From NCBI GenBank assembly GCA_003416985.1, contig QVIN01000001.1:496001-560000 (forward strand): a stretch of DNA of 64,000 nt, written 5' to 3'. Made by a program: the position numbers and the translations under genes. Under the pieces are notes generated by a model. It did no database searches. It had not been told where the DNA came from and saw nothing but the letters and a program-made list of their open reading frames with translations. Shown piece after piece: positions 1 to 7,027 of this stretch. This DNA is from Duganella sp. BJB480 (GTDB taxonomy: Bacteria > Pseudomonadota > Gammaproteobacteria > Burkholderiales > Burkholderiaceae_D). The number at the start of each line of letters is the position of its first letter. Position 1 is the stretch's first letter.

Positions 1-61
1 CGATCAGCTTCCCGCTGAGCAGGCGGGCGGCGGCAAGATAGCGGCGGGTGACGGCAAGCAT
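1..61 (-). CDS. N-terminal fragment of an unidentified protein
   Basis: An ATG at 61 opens a frame that runs off the left edge of the window, giving about 20 residues that begin MLAVTRRYLAAARLL. A GAGG motif lies about 9-10 bases upstream of the ATG. The stretch is mildly hydrophobic and basic, but it is too short to assign a family. It is called only because the frame, start and possible ribosome binding site agree. A chance ORF in GC-rich DNA is the alternative. Confidence 0.3.
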   Translation of the reverse strand, partial: MLAVTRRYLAAARLLSGKLI

Positions 62-95
62 GGTGCGGGACCTCGGTGAAGCAAGCGTGGCATGG

Positions 96-118
96 GCCGG
101 ACGCTCAGGGCGTCCGGC
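96..118. terminator. Perfect 9-bp hairpin downstream of the regulator gene
   Basis: GCCGGACGC at 96-104 pairs perfectly with GCGTCCGGC at 110-118 around a 5-base loop. It lies between the end of the 238-861 gene and the fragment at the window edge. No T-run follows on either strand, so it is a weak intrinsic terminator at best. It may instead be a transcript-stabilising hairpin. Confidence 0.35.
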
Positions 119-237
119 ATGCGTTGATTGTCTTCTGACCAGCACATGGCGGCTTGACAGCGATCAAACGGCACGGCGGAGCTTAACCGAACCACTTGAC
201 TTTCAGATTTCCATTCGTAATTAATTTTGCGCGGAAA

Positions 238-861
238 TTAGCGCAGCGGCTTGATCACGTAGACGCAGCGGCGCGCGCCGTCGAGCAGGTGTTCGACCCG
301 GCCCACCGAGCATCCGGGGCCGAGCACGCGCTGGAACAGCTCCAGCTCCGAGCGGCAGAACTTCTGGCACTGGCGGGCGGCGGCGCAGATCGGGCAGTGG
401 TTCTCGATCAGCAGCAGGCTGCCGTCGTCGCCGGTTTCGACTTCGGCCATATAGCCCTCGCTGCTGCGCGCCTGCACCAGCGCGGCGACCCGCTGCGGCA
501 GCGTGCCGGACGCCTGCAGATGCTGGCGGTATTGCTGCTCGCTGGCCGCCTCGCGCGCGGTGATCAACTTGTCGAGGCCGGCGTCGCCGAACAGGCCGCG
601 CACCTGGTCGATCAGCTGCAGCGTCAGGTCGGCGTGGCGGTCCGGGAAGCGCGCGTGGCCGGCTTCGGTCAGCAGCCAGCGGCGCGACGGCCTGCCCGGC
701 TTGTCGGCCACGTCCTCGTACGTCACCATGCCTTTTTCCTGCCACGCCTCGAGCTGCCTGCGCGCGCCCATCGACGTCAGGTTGAGCAGGCCGGCCAGCT
801 GCTGCGCGGTGTGCGGGCCGCGCGTCTTCAGCAGGAACAGGGTGTGTTCGGCGGTGTTCAT
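238..861 (-). CDS. Helix-turn-helix transcriptional regulator with Cys-rich C-terminus (SufR/COG2345-like)
   Basis: A 207-residue protein with an N-terminal winged helix (about residues 5-75; QQLAGLLNLTSMGARRQLE reads as the recognition helix) followed by a helical linker. Its C-terminal domain carries six cysteines at 156, 159, 165, 169, 184 and 199. This architecture matches the COG2345 family, in which SufR-type members bind an Fe-S cluster; cluster binding here is inference. The ATG overlaps the stop of the upstream MFS gene as ATGA (858-861), so the two are translationally coupled and the regulator is the distal gene. It probably senses redox state or a metal and controls this operon through the dyad at 2115-2127. 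Confidence 0.75.
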   Translation of the reverse strand: MNTAEHTLFLLKTRGPHTAQQLAGLLNLTSMGARRQLEAWQEKGMVTYEDVADKPGRPSRRWLLTEAGHARFPDRHADLTLQLIDQVRGLFGDAGLDKLITAREAASEQQYRQHLQASGTLPQRVAALVQARSSEGYMAEVETGDDGSLLLIENHCPICAAARQCQKFCRSELELFQRVLGPGCSVGRVEHLLDGARRCVYVIKPLR

Positions 862-2078
862 GGCAGCGCGCCTTGCAGCTTGTCCTTGCTGGCCATGGCC
901 GCGTGCCAGGTCTGCATGCGCCAGGCCGACCACGCGGTCAGCGCCGCGCCCAGCACCAGGATCAGGCGCGTGTCGATCAGCGTCAGCACCGCGCCGACCA
1001 GCGCCATGATGATGTTGGCCAGGCAGAAGGTGGTGGAGATCAGGCCCATGACCGCGCCCTGTCCGTGCGCGCCGAAGCGCTCGGCGCACCAGTTGGGGAC
1101 GATGGCGTTGTAGATCGAATGCGGGATGCCGTACAAGACGATGGCGGCGATGCCGACCCACGCGTTGCTGGCCGCGACCAGCGCGATCAGCGAGGCCGTC
1201 ACCAGCGCGAAGCGGCGCGCCCGCAGCAGCGGCTCGCCTTCGAACGGGCGGCCGGCGAACATGGTGGTGGTGGTCATCACCGCGCACATGGCGGCGGTGG
1301 TCCAGGCGATGCCGCGCGCGCCGAAGCCCGGCACCTCGACCAGCCACAATGGATAGAACTCGTAGAACGCGGTCACGCCGCAGGTGTAGGCCAGCGTGAC
1401 GATGAACAGGTTGCGCAGGTCCGGTTCGCGCAGCAGGTTGAGCGAATGGCGGTCGCGCGCCACCTGCCACCACGAGGTGGTCGCCAGCGATGGCGCCTCG
1501 TTCGGCAGCACCACGGCCACCAGCAGCGCCACCAGCAGCAGCGCCGCCATCGCGATCCAGAACGGCACCGTCAGGCCCCACGCCAGCGTGACGCCGGCCA
1601 CCAGCGGCCCGGCCAGCCAGCCCATGTAGAACGCGCCGTTGAGCCAGGACAGGGCCTTGCGGCGCAGGTCGCCGCTCAGGCGATCGGCCAGCATGGCGCG
1701 CGCCACCGAGCCGTTCCCCTCCAGCAGGCCGGTGACGAAGCGGGCCACGATGAACAGCGGGTAGGATTCGAGCAGCAGCGCGCAGGCGGTGGCCGCATGG
1801 CCGATGGCCGCGCCGACCGCCGTGATCAGCAGCACCGGGCGGCGGCCGTAGCGGTCGGACATCGGGCCGAGCAGCGCGGAGCCGATCAGCAGGCCGAGCG
1901 GATTGATGGTCAGCGCCAGGCCGAACAGCAGCTTGGGCGGCAGGCCGAGAAACTGGTTCAGGCCGTTGCTGACGCCGGCCGCGAACAGCGGCGGCAGGAT
2001 GGGGTAGGGCAGCGAGGCGCCTATCGTCGAGAGCAGGGCCAGCAGGCAGGCGGCGCTGATCAGCAGAGGTGTTTTCAT
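858..2078 (-). CDS. MFS exporter, 12 transmembrane segments
   Basis: A 406-residue major facilitator superfamily protein. Twelve hydrophobic segments are visible, with the family signature GPMSDRYGRRPVLLIT between TM2 and TM3. The first half resembles drug:H+ antiporters; the substrate cannot be read from sequence. The ATG at 2078 is preferred over an in-frame TTG at 2087; neither has a strong Shine-Dalgarno. It is the first gene of a two-gene operon with the Cys-rich regulator, stop and start overlapping by ATGA. A promoter with a palindrome in its spacer lies just upstream, so autoregulated efflux in response to the regulator's signal is likely. Confidence 0.82.
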   Translation of the reverse strand: MKTPLLISAACLLALLSTIGASLPYPILPPLFAAGVSNGLNQFLGLPPKLLFGLALTINPLGLLIGSALLGPMSDRYGRRPVLLITAVGAAIGHAATACALLLESYPLFIVARFVTGLLEGNGSVARAMLADRLSGDLRRKALSWLNGAFYMGWLAGPLVAGVTLAWGLTVPFWIAMAALLLVALLVAVVLPNEAPSLATTSWWQVARDRHSLNLLREPDLRNLFIVTLAYTCGVTAFYEFYPLWLVEVPGFGARGIAWTTAAMCAVMTTTTMFAGRPFEGEPLLRARRFALVTASLIALVAASNAWVGIAAIVLYGIPHSIYNAIVPNWCAERFGAHGQGAVMGLISTTFCLANIIMALVGAVLTLIDTRLILVLGAALTAWSAWRMQTWHAAMASKDKLQGALP

Positions 2079-2108
2079 CGTCGGCAATCAAAGGGAGCGA
2101 GTACCGAC

Positions 2109-2137
2109 ACTGTAAGCGGACTCCGCTAATAAGTAAA
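2109..2137 (-). promoter_or_regulatory. Promoter with a 13-bp dyad in the -35/-10 spacer, upstream of the MFS/regulator operon
   Basis: On the minus strand TTTACT (2132-2137) and TACAGT (2109-2114) are separated by exactly 17 bp, giving modest -35 and -10 matches. The spacer contains AGCGGA-C-TCCGCT (2115-2127), a perfect inverted repeat. An operator between the two promoter boxes is a typical site for a repressor or an activator that twists the spacer. The regulator encoded in the operon is the obvious candidate to bind it, which is inference. Confidence 0.5.
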
Positions 2138-2154
2138 CGAAAATGTTTATTAAC

Positions 2155-2808
2155 TCAGTAGTGCAGGACCAGCGGCAGGGTGGGGCGGCAGTCACGGGTT
2201 TGGCCTTGCGCGCCGTGGTCGAGGCAGATCTCCATCAGGTAGGCGTCGCCTTCGAGCAGCGTGAGCTGCGTGCCCGCGCTGGCCGCTTGCGCGGGCGCCG
2301 ACAGTGCCGGCGATGGCAAGGTCAGCGTGACCGAGGTGATCGCGTTCACGCCGGCGGCGTGGTCCAGCGGCTGGCGGCGCCCCTCGGGATAGAACGCCGG
2401 CGCCACGCCTTTGGGCAGGAAGAACCACATCGGCTCCGACGCCGGCACGTCCGCGCCGATGCCGATGCACATGCCAGGCGGCAGATACGGCGGCGCGTAG
2501 TCCCAGCACGGGAAGGGCGCGTCGGCCTCGTCGCCGTCGGGCCGGAAGCACACGCCGAACGGGCAGGCCGGGCCGTCGTCGGCCAGGCGTTCGGCCAGCA
2601 GCGTGGGGCTGGTCTGCGCGTTGCGCACTTCATCGTCGTCGGCGATCCACAGCAGTTCGAGGAAGGCGTCGTGGAAGAAGAAGCGGCGGTTCTCCGTGCC
2701 TTGGCCCGGATGACGGTTGCCCGATCCCTCGCTCAGGCCGAAGGACCGCAGCAGTTCCGACTCCGGCGCGCCGGCACGGGCGCGGATGAACAGGTGATCG
2801 ATACGCAT
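2155..2808 (-). CDS. VOC (glyoxalase-like) family protein
   Basis: A 217-residue protein opening with MRIDHLFIRA, the typical first beta strand of a vicinal oxygen chelate fold, with a second half ending in TQLTLLEGDAYLMEICLDH. The pattern fits the Glyoxalase_3-like, single-chain members. Several His and Glu residues (H5, and the E in LMEICLD) could be metal ligands, but substrate and activity cannot be inferred. It starts 3 bp after the stop of the small gene 2812-3030, so both are probably one transcript. It also ends close to the MFS operon promoter. Confidence 0.65.
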   Translation of the reverse strand: MRIDHLFIRARAGAPESELLRSFGLSEGSGNRHPGQGTENRRFFFHDAFLELLWIADDDEVRNAQTSPTLLAERLADDGPACPFGVCFRPDGDEADAPFPCWDYAPPYLPPGMCIGIGADVPASEPMWFFLPKGVAPAFYPEGRRQPLDHAAGVNAITSVTLTLPSPALSAPAQAASAGTQLTLLEGDAYLMEICLDHGAQGQTRDCRPTLPLVLHY

Positions 2809-2811
2809 CGC

Positions 2812-3030
2812 TTATTGTCCCTGCTCGATCATGCCGCGGATCTTGACGGCCTTCTCGAAGTGATCCAGCTGGTGCGTGCGTATCCACCATTCGGCCGCTT
2901 CCATCAGCAGCTCCGGGTCGTCGTTCTTGTTGGCGAAGAAGGCGTAGAAGGACAGTCCGACCGTCTCGCCCTTTTGCGCGATCTTGTCGTTACAGACGCG
3001 GATGATTTTTTCTCGCAGTTGAATACGCAC
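2812..3030 (-). CDS. Small conserved protein (DUF6500-like)
   Basis: A 72-residue soluble protein, MRIQLREKII..., with a conserved-looking core SFYAFFANKNDDPELLMEAA and WWIRTHQLDHFEKAVKIRG. I recall this as a small domain of unknown function, probably DUF6500, but could not check. It is mostly helical with no signal peptide or membrane segment. It is upstream of, and nearly contiguous with, the VOC gene, suggesting co-expression. No function is assigned. Confidence 0.6.
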   Translation of the reverse strand: MRIQLREKIIRVCNDKIAQKGETVGLSFYAFFANKNDDPELLMEAAEWWIRTHQLDHFEKAVKIRGMIEQGQ

Positions 3031-3110
3031 GCTATGGAGTCCTGTGTTGTCAAGACCTCAACTATACATTGTTGCGCTATGATGCGGCATCACTTTGATA
3101 CTGAAACACG

Positions 3111-3626
3111 ATGAAGAATTGGTTTGCCAGCGAGCGCGGTGCTTACTTCTTTCTGCTGCTCGGCATAGGCCTGATGTTGCTGTTCGTCGCGCTGGAGCGC
3201 AACTTCCCGGATGCGGCGCAGCTGGAGACGGCGAGCGGCCGCGTCGCGTGGTCGTAGCCGGCGCAGGGCGGCCTGTATTTCACGCTGGACGGCGACGAGC
3301 GCCGCTTCGTGCTGTTCGCCAAAGGCGACTCGGACCAGCGCCTGCGCGCGGCGATCGCCGACGCGCAAGCCTATCCGGTCAAGGTGAGCTACCACCCGGG
3401 GCAAGTGAGCAGCCCGAGTTTTATGCCGGGGCGCTACTACGCGGTCTACGGCGTGACGGTCGGCGGCAAGGAAGTTTCTTCGCTGTCCACGGTGCGGGGC
3501 AGCTACCGCCGCGACAACCTGATCGCGCTGGCGATGGGCGTGCTGTTCGCGGCGTATGGCGGGCGCCGCGTGTGGAACTTCAGGGCCGCAGTCGCTCCAG
3601 CAGCTCCACGTCGCCGGCCACGATGA
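3111..3626 (+). pseudogene. Small two-TM membrane protein gene interrupted by an in-frame TAG
   Basis: The ATG at 3111 opens MKNWFASERGAYFFLLLGIG with a transmembrane helix at about residues 12-28. Codon 49 (3255-3257) is TAG. The same frame continues without a stop to 3626: a beta-rich middle, then a second hydrophobic segment, NLIALAMGVLFAAYGG. Uninterrupted, it would be about 171 residues. A GTG at 3309 could permit a restart, but the first membrane helix would be lost. Continued coding bias after the stop suggests a recent nonsense mutation or a sequencing error. The 3' end overlaps the convergent acetyltransferase gene by 47 bp. Confidence 0.6.
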
Positions 3627-4215
3627 AGGCCAGGTTGGCCGTGATATGTTCGACCGGCCAGTCCCACCACGCGATCGTCTGCAGGCGCGCCGCCACGTCC
3701 GGCGCGAAGCGCTCCTTGAGCTGCCTGGCCGGATTGCCGCCGACCACCGTGTACGGCGCGACATCGCTCACCACCACCGAGCGTGACGAAACGATGGCGC
3801 CATCGCCGATTTTCACGCCCGGCATGACCAGCACGTCGTAGCCTATCCAGACGTCGTTGCCGATCACCGTGTCGCCCTTGTATGGCAGCTCGCCCTGCGC
3901 CGGCATGGCCTGTTCCCAGCCGTTGCCGAAGATCTGGAACGGGTAGGTCGAGATGCCCGACAGCTTGTGGTTGGCCCCGTTCATGATGAACTTGACGCCG
4001 CGCGCCAACGCGCAGAATTTACCGATCACCAGCTTGTCGCCGATGAAGGGGAAGTGATACAGCACGTTGCGCTCGAAGTTCTCCGAGTCCTCGGGATCGT
4101 CGTAGTAGGTGTAGTCGCCGATGACGATGTTGGGATTGGCGACCGTGTTCTTGATGTAGCAGACTTGCGGGAAGCCCACCATCGGATGTGGGTTATTGGG
4201 TGATGGTCCGTTCAT
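3580..4215 (-). CDS. Vat/CatB-type xenobiotic O-acetyltransferase (left-handed beta-helix)
   Basis: A 211-residue hexapeptide-repeat acetyltransferase. Residues near the N-terminus (NNPHPMVGF, YTYYDDPED, LYHFPFIGDKLVIGKFCAL) and IMNGANHKLSGISTYPF match the Vat streptogramin acetyltransferase pattern more closely than CatB, including the catalytic His in GANH. The helix repeats GDTVIGNDVWIGYDVLVMPG and the C-terminal WWDWP are also family hallmarks. Family knowledge says these enzymes acetylate virginiamycin-type or related antibiotics from acetyl-CoA; whether this one confers resistance is unknown. An AGGAG lies 8 bp before the ATG. The start overlaps the stop of the upstream 119-residue gene (ATGA). 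Confidence 0.8.
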   Translation of the reverse strand: MNGPSPNNPHPMVGFPQVCYIKNTVANPNIVIGDYTYYDDPEDSENFERNVLYHFPFIGDKLVIGKFCALARGVKFIMNGANHKLSGISTYPFQIFGNGWEQAMPAQGELPYKGDTVIGNDVWIGYDVLVMPGVKIGDGAIVSSRSVVVSDVAPYTVVGGNPARQLKERFAPDVAARLQTIAWWDWPVEHITANLAFIVAGDVELLERLRP

Positions 4216-4571
4216 TCACTCTCCTTACTAGTTCTGATCTGGCCTGATACAGCGCGAATAAGCTGAGTCGCCAGCAGGACAATAGCAAAATAAAAAGCTA
4301 TATCCAACACCAGTGCACCTGCGAACAGCCGATCTTCACCGAACGACAGTTGGCGTTCCACGGAGATACCCGGTGCGTCGAACAAATAGGCCGCCGGGAA
4401 CCCGCCCTTCAATACCGGTTTGTAGCACGGGCTGGCGGCGTTTGGTCCACACAAGTTGCCATACTCCGCCACTTCGGGACCAACTTGCTCAACGCGCACC
4501 GACAGGAGCGCCAGCGCTGTTCCCAGGGTTAGGGAGATGCCGATCCGGGTTAATTTGGCTGACAGACGCAT
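4212..4571 (-). CDS. Hypothetical membrane protein, two TM segments
   Basis: A 119-residue protein with an N-terminal hydrophobic segment (about residues 9-25, ISLTLGTALALLSV) and a second near residues 84-108 (FAGALVLDIAFYFAIVLLAT). The intervening loop is probably periplasmic and has two cysteines (in NLCGPNAASPCYKP) that could form a disulfide. A GAGGAG motif precedes the ATG. Its stop overlaps the acetyltransferase start, so the pair is co-translated. I recognise no family. Confidence 0.6.
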   Translation of the reverse strand: MRLSAKLTRIGISLTLGTALALLSVRVEQVGPEVAEYGNLCGPNAASPCYKPVLKGGFPAAYLFDAPGISVERQLSFGEDRLFAGALVLDIAFYFAIVLLATQLIRAVSGQIRTSKESE

Positions 4572-4610
4572 TTGCTCCTCATTTCCGCAAGCTCCACATG
4601 AGATGCACCT

Positions 4611-4625
4611 GGGACATTTTGTCCC
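4611..4625. promoter_or_regulatory. 15-bp palindrome between divergent membrane-protein genes
   Basis: GGGACATTTTGTCCC is a perfect dyad with 6-bp arms and a 3-bp centre. It lies 40 bp upstream of the minus-strand gene ending at 4571 and about 100 bp upstream of the gene at 4725. Its position and symmetry fit a dimeric repressor site, but no regulator is encoded beside it. Confidence 0.4.
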
Positions 4626-4724
4626 GATGTATGGAAATTGTTTTTAGGTACTATGCCTCAGAACGTGCGGAGGTCGAGCTCCTCACGATAGACAGTCGCA
4701 AGTAATAACCTGGAAATACACAAA

Positions 4725-4952
4725 ATGGATTGGATCCCAATAGTCTTCGGTACGTTCAAGGCGCTCGTGCTCGGCACAGGCATGTTCTTCGCCATCAAAT
4801 GGCATTACGACCAAGGCAAGAAGGGCGAGGGGCGCGCGGTGCTGCGCGCGAGCGGCAAGGTGATGGCGCTCTTCACGCTATCGCTCCTGGGCCTGGGGTT
4901 CGTCACCTTCCTCGTGGTCAGAATGCTCGGCATGGACTTGACCCTCCCATGA
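4725..4952 (+). CDS. Hypothetical small membrane protein
   Basis: A 75-residue protein with two hydrophobic segments, IPIVFGTFKALVLGTGMFFA near the N-terminus and VMALFTLSLLGLGFVTFLVV near the C-terminus. A basic loop (GQGKKGEG-like, rich in K and R) lies between them. The topology suggests an inner-membrane hairpin. It converges with the zntB-like gene, whose stop begins 3 bp after its own. I recognise no family; support is the hydrophobic pattern and isolation from other frames. Confidence 0.5.
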   Translation: MDWIPIVFGTFKALVLGTGMFFAIKWHYDQGKKGEGRAVLRASGKVMALFTLSLLGLGFVTFLVVRMLGMDLTLP

Positions 4953-4954
4953 CC

Positions 4955-5980
4955 TTATGACACGTCGCGCTGGCGGCGGAAGGCCAGCCAGCCTGCGATC
5001 ACGGTGAAGCTGGCGACGATCGCCACCACCAGCCAGAAGCCTTCCGGGTCCTGCGCCAGCGGGATGCCGCCGACGTTCATGCCCAGCAAACCGGCGATGA
5101 TGTTGATCGGCAGTGCCAGCACGGTGACGATGGTCAGCACGAACAGGCTGTGGTTATTGCCCTCGTTGACCAGCGCCGCGATCTCCTCCTGTATCAGCTT
5201 GATGCGCTCCTGCAGCGAGGCCATGTCGGCCAGCACCATCGAGAATTCCTCGGTCGATTCGCGCAGCTCCTGCGCGTCGATCTCGGCCACCCAGGCCGGC
5301 GGCCGTTGCAGCAATCGGAACAGCGCCGCCGGTTCCGGCGCCAGCAGGCGCTGCAAGCGCACCAGCACGCGCCGCAGCGCGCCCAGGCTGGCGCGCTTGG
5401 TTTTCAGTTTGCCGGCCAGCAGATTGTCCTCGATCTCGTCGACGGTGCTGATGGCGTTGCGGACGATCTTGATCAGCGCGTCGGCCTGGTCGCGCAGCAG
5501 ATGGATCAGCAGTTCGACCGACGAGCGTATCGGCTCGCCGTTGCGCACCGCGTTGCGCAGGCCGTCGACCGCCTTCAACGGCTTGCGCCGCGCGCTGATG
5601 ACGATCTGCCGGTCGACGCTCAGCCACAGCGTGGAGATGTCGGACGGCTCGAACGAAAAATCGTGCAGCACGTCGTTGACCACGGCGATCAGCGTGTTGT
5701 CGGCCATCTCGATGCGGGTCGAGCGCGGGCCTTCGTGCAGGCTCTCGTAGAATTCCTCCGGCAGCGCGGTGTGCTCGTGCAGCCATTTCTCGCTGGCGGT
5801 GTTGGCCAGGTTGTAGTGCAGCCAGATGAATTCCTGCGGATGCTGCTCGCGCGCGGCCAGCCAGGTGCGGGCCGCGTCGGCGTCCAGCGGCAGGCCCTTG
5901 CCGTCCGGCGCGCGGCCGAACAGGTAGCCGCAGACCAGACCCGATGGGTCGGAGCCGTAGGACAGTGGCGCATTCTGCAT
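4955..5980 (-). CDS. zntB: CorA-family zinc/magnesium transporter (ZntB-like)
   Basis: A 341-residue CorA-superfamily protein. It has a long cytoplasmic N-terminal domain (about residues 1-280) with the family's extended helical stalk, then two transmembrane helices (about 282-299 and 315-334). The selectivity motif GMN is at residues 300-302, followed by VGGIPLAQDPEGFW. The sequence near FIWLHYNLANTASEKWL and the IPL loop fit the ZntB branch better than classical CorA. ZntB proteins move Zn2+ across the inner membrane; direction has been debated in the literature. It is monocistronic. Confidence 0.8.
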   Translation of the reverse strand: MQNAPLSYGSDPSGLVCGYLFGRAPDGKGLPLDADAARTWLAAREQHPQEFIWLHYNLANTASEKWLHEHTALPEEFYESLHEGPRSTRIEMADNTLIAVVNDVLHDFSFEPSDISTLWLSVDRQIVISARRKPLKAVDGLRNAVRNGEPIRSSVELLIHLLRDQADALIKIVRNAISTVDEIEDNLLAGKLKTKRASLGALRRVLVRLQRLLAPEPAALFRLLQRPPAWVAEIDAQELRESTEEFSMVLADMASLQERIKLIQEEIAALVNEGNNHSLFVLTIVTVLALPINIIAGLLGMNVGGIPLAQDPEGFWLVVAIVASFTVIAGWLAFRRQRDVS

Positions 5981-6046
5981 TCGATTCCTCCGTGATGATC
6001 ACGGACGTGAGGATAGCAAAATACGCCCGGCCGGGGGAATAAATCC

Positions 6047-6886
6047 TTAGACCAGCAGCGCGGCGTTCATCTCGATGGCGTCGATCCTGGCCTCGGCCAG
6101 CATGGATTCGAGCTTCTCTTCGTCGATGAACAAATCGATGGCCGAATCGGAGTGCGGCGGCAGGTCGCGCTGCGGCTCCTGCAGCGGCGACTTCACCGGC
6201 GACAGGTGGTTGGCCAGCAGCAGCGTGTCGAGCAGCGTGTCCGGTGGGATCGACATGAAGCTGTCGCGCAGGCCTTCGATGGCTTCGGCCACCGGCTCGG
6301 GGATGCACAGCTTGCGCATCACTTCGCGCGTGATGATCTCCTCGCTGGCCGAGTGCCAGTTTTCGGGATCCTCTTCCAGCAGGCCGGGGAATTCGTCGGC
6401 GCGCGAGAGCAGGTAGAAGCCGCCCACCTCGTGCACGATGGCGGCGAACAGCGCGGTGTCGGGATTCACGCCGGTGACCTGGCGCGCGATGATGCGCGAC
6501 AGCGCCGCCACGGCGATGGTGTGGTCCCACAGCTTCTCGGCCTTGAAGCGCAGGTCGGGATCGGCGATCTTGGCGCCGAACTGGCGCACCACCATGGCGG
6601 CGGCCAGCGCGAACAGGTTCTGGTAGCCGATACGCATGATGGCGCCGCGGACGTTGGTGATCATCGGCGCGCCGGAGCGGTTGAACATCGCCGAATTGGC
6701 GATGGCGACGGTGCGCGCGGCCAGGATCGGCTCCGCCAGCACCAGGCTGATCGCCTTGTCGACCGGGCACTCCGGGTCGTCCAGCGCGAGTTGAACGCGG
6801 AGTGCCGCATTGACACTGGTCGGGAAAACCAGTTCACCACGGATGGCCAGCGCCGCGATATGGCCGAATGCTTCAAGTTTATTCAT
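6047..6886 (-). CDS. HDOD-domain signalling protein
   Basis: A 279-residue protein with an HDOD domain over roughly residues 20-210. It shows the degenerate HD core AAIVHEVGGFYLLS and the helical pattern VLAEPILAARTVAIANSAMF. HDOD proteins are HD-GYP-like regulators without phosphodiesterase residues; they act in chemotaxis, motility and biofilm signalling through protein contacts. The ATG at 6886 is chosen over upstream in-frame starts because a consensus promoter places the transcription start at or within a few bases of it. The C-terminal tail (IDLFIDEEKLESMLAEA) is acidic and helical. Confidence 0.75.
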   Translation of the reverse strand: MNKLEAFGHIAALAIRGELVFPTSVNAALRVQLALDDPECPVDKAISLVLAEPILAARTVAIANSAMFNRSGAPMITNVRGAIMRIGYQNLFALAAAMVVRQFGAKIADPDLRFKAEKLWDHTIAVAALSRIIARQVTGVNPDTALFAAIVHEVGGFYLLSRADEFPGLLEEDPENWHSASEEIITREVMRKLCIPEPVAEAIEGLRDSFMSIPPDTLLDTLLLANHLSPVKSPLQEPQRDLPPHSDSAIDLFIDEEKLESMLAEARIDAIEMNAALLV

Positions 6887-6893
6887 GATCAAA

Positions 6894-6922
6894 ATTATAC
6901 GCATGCGCGGCCCCAATCTCAA
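6894..6922 (-). promoter_or_regulatory. Strong sigma70-type promoter for a probable leaderless mRNA
   Basis: On the minus strand TTGAGA (6917-6922), a 17-bp spacer and a perfect TATAAT (6894-6899) lie immediately before the HDOD gene. Only 7 bases separate the -10 hexamer from the ATG at 6886, so transcription should begin at or beside the first codon. No Shine-Dalgarno can fit between them. Confidence 0.75.
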
Positions 6923-7027
6923 CGCCATCATGGCGTGATGTGGCTTCTTGGCGGCGGGAGGAGGCGGCAATGCGACAGTGCGCGGCGCCATCGGGGGCGC
7001 CGCGCACGGGAAAAGCTTGGTTCAGCT

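Noticed and set aside
3255..3257. TAG as a recoded pyrrolysine or suppressed amber codon
   Set aside because: No pyrrolysine machinery is expected in this group and nothing nearby supports suppression; a nonsense mutation or sequence error is simpler.
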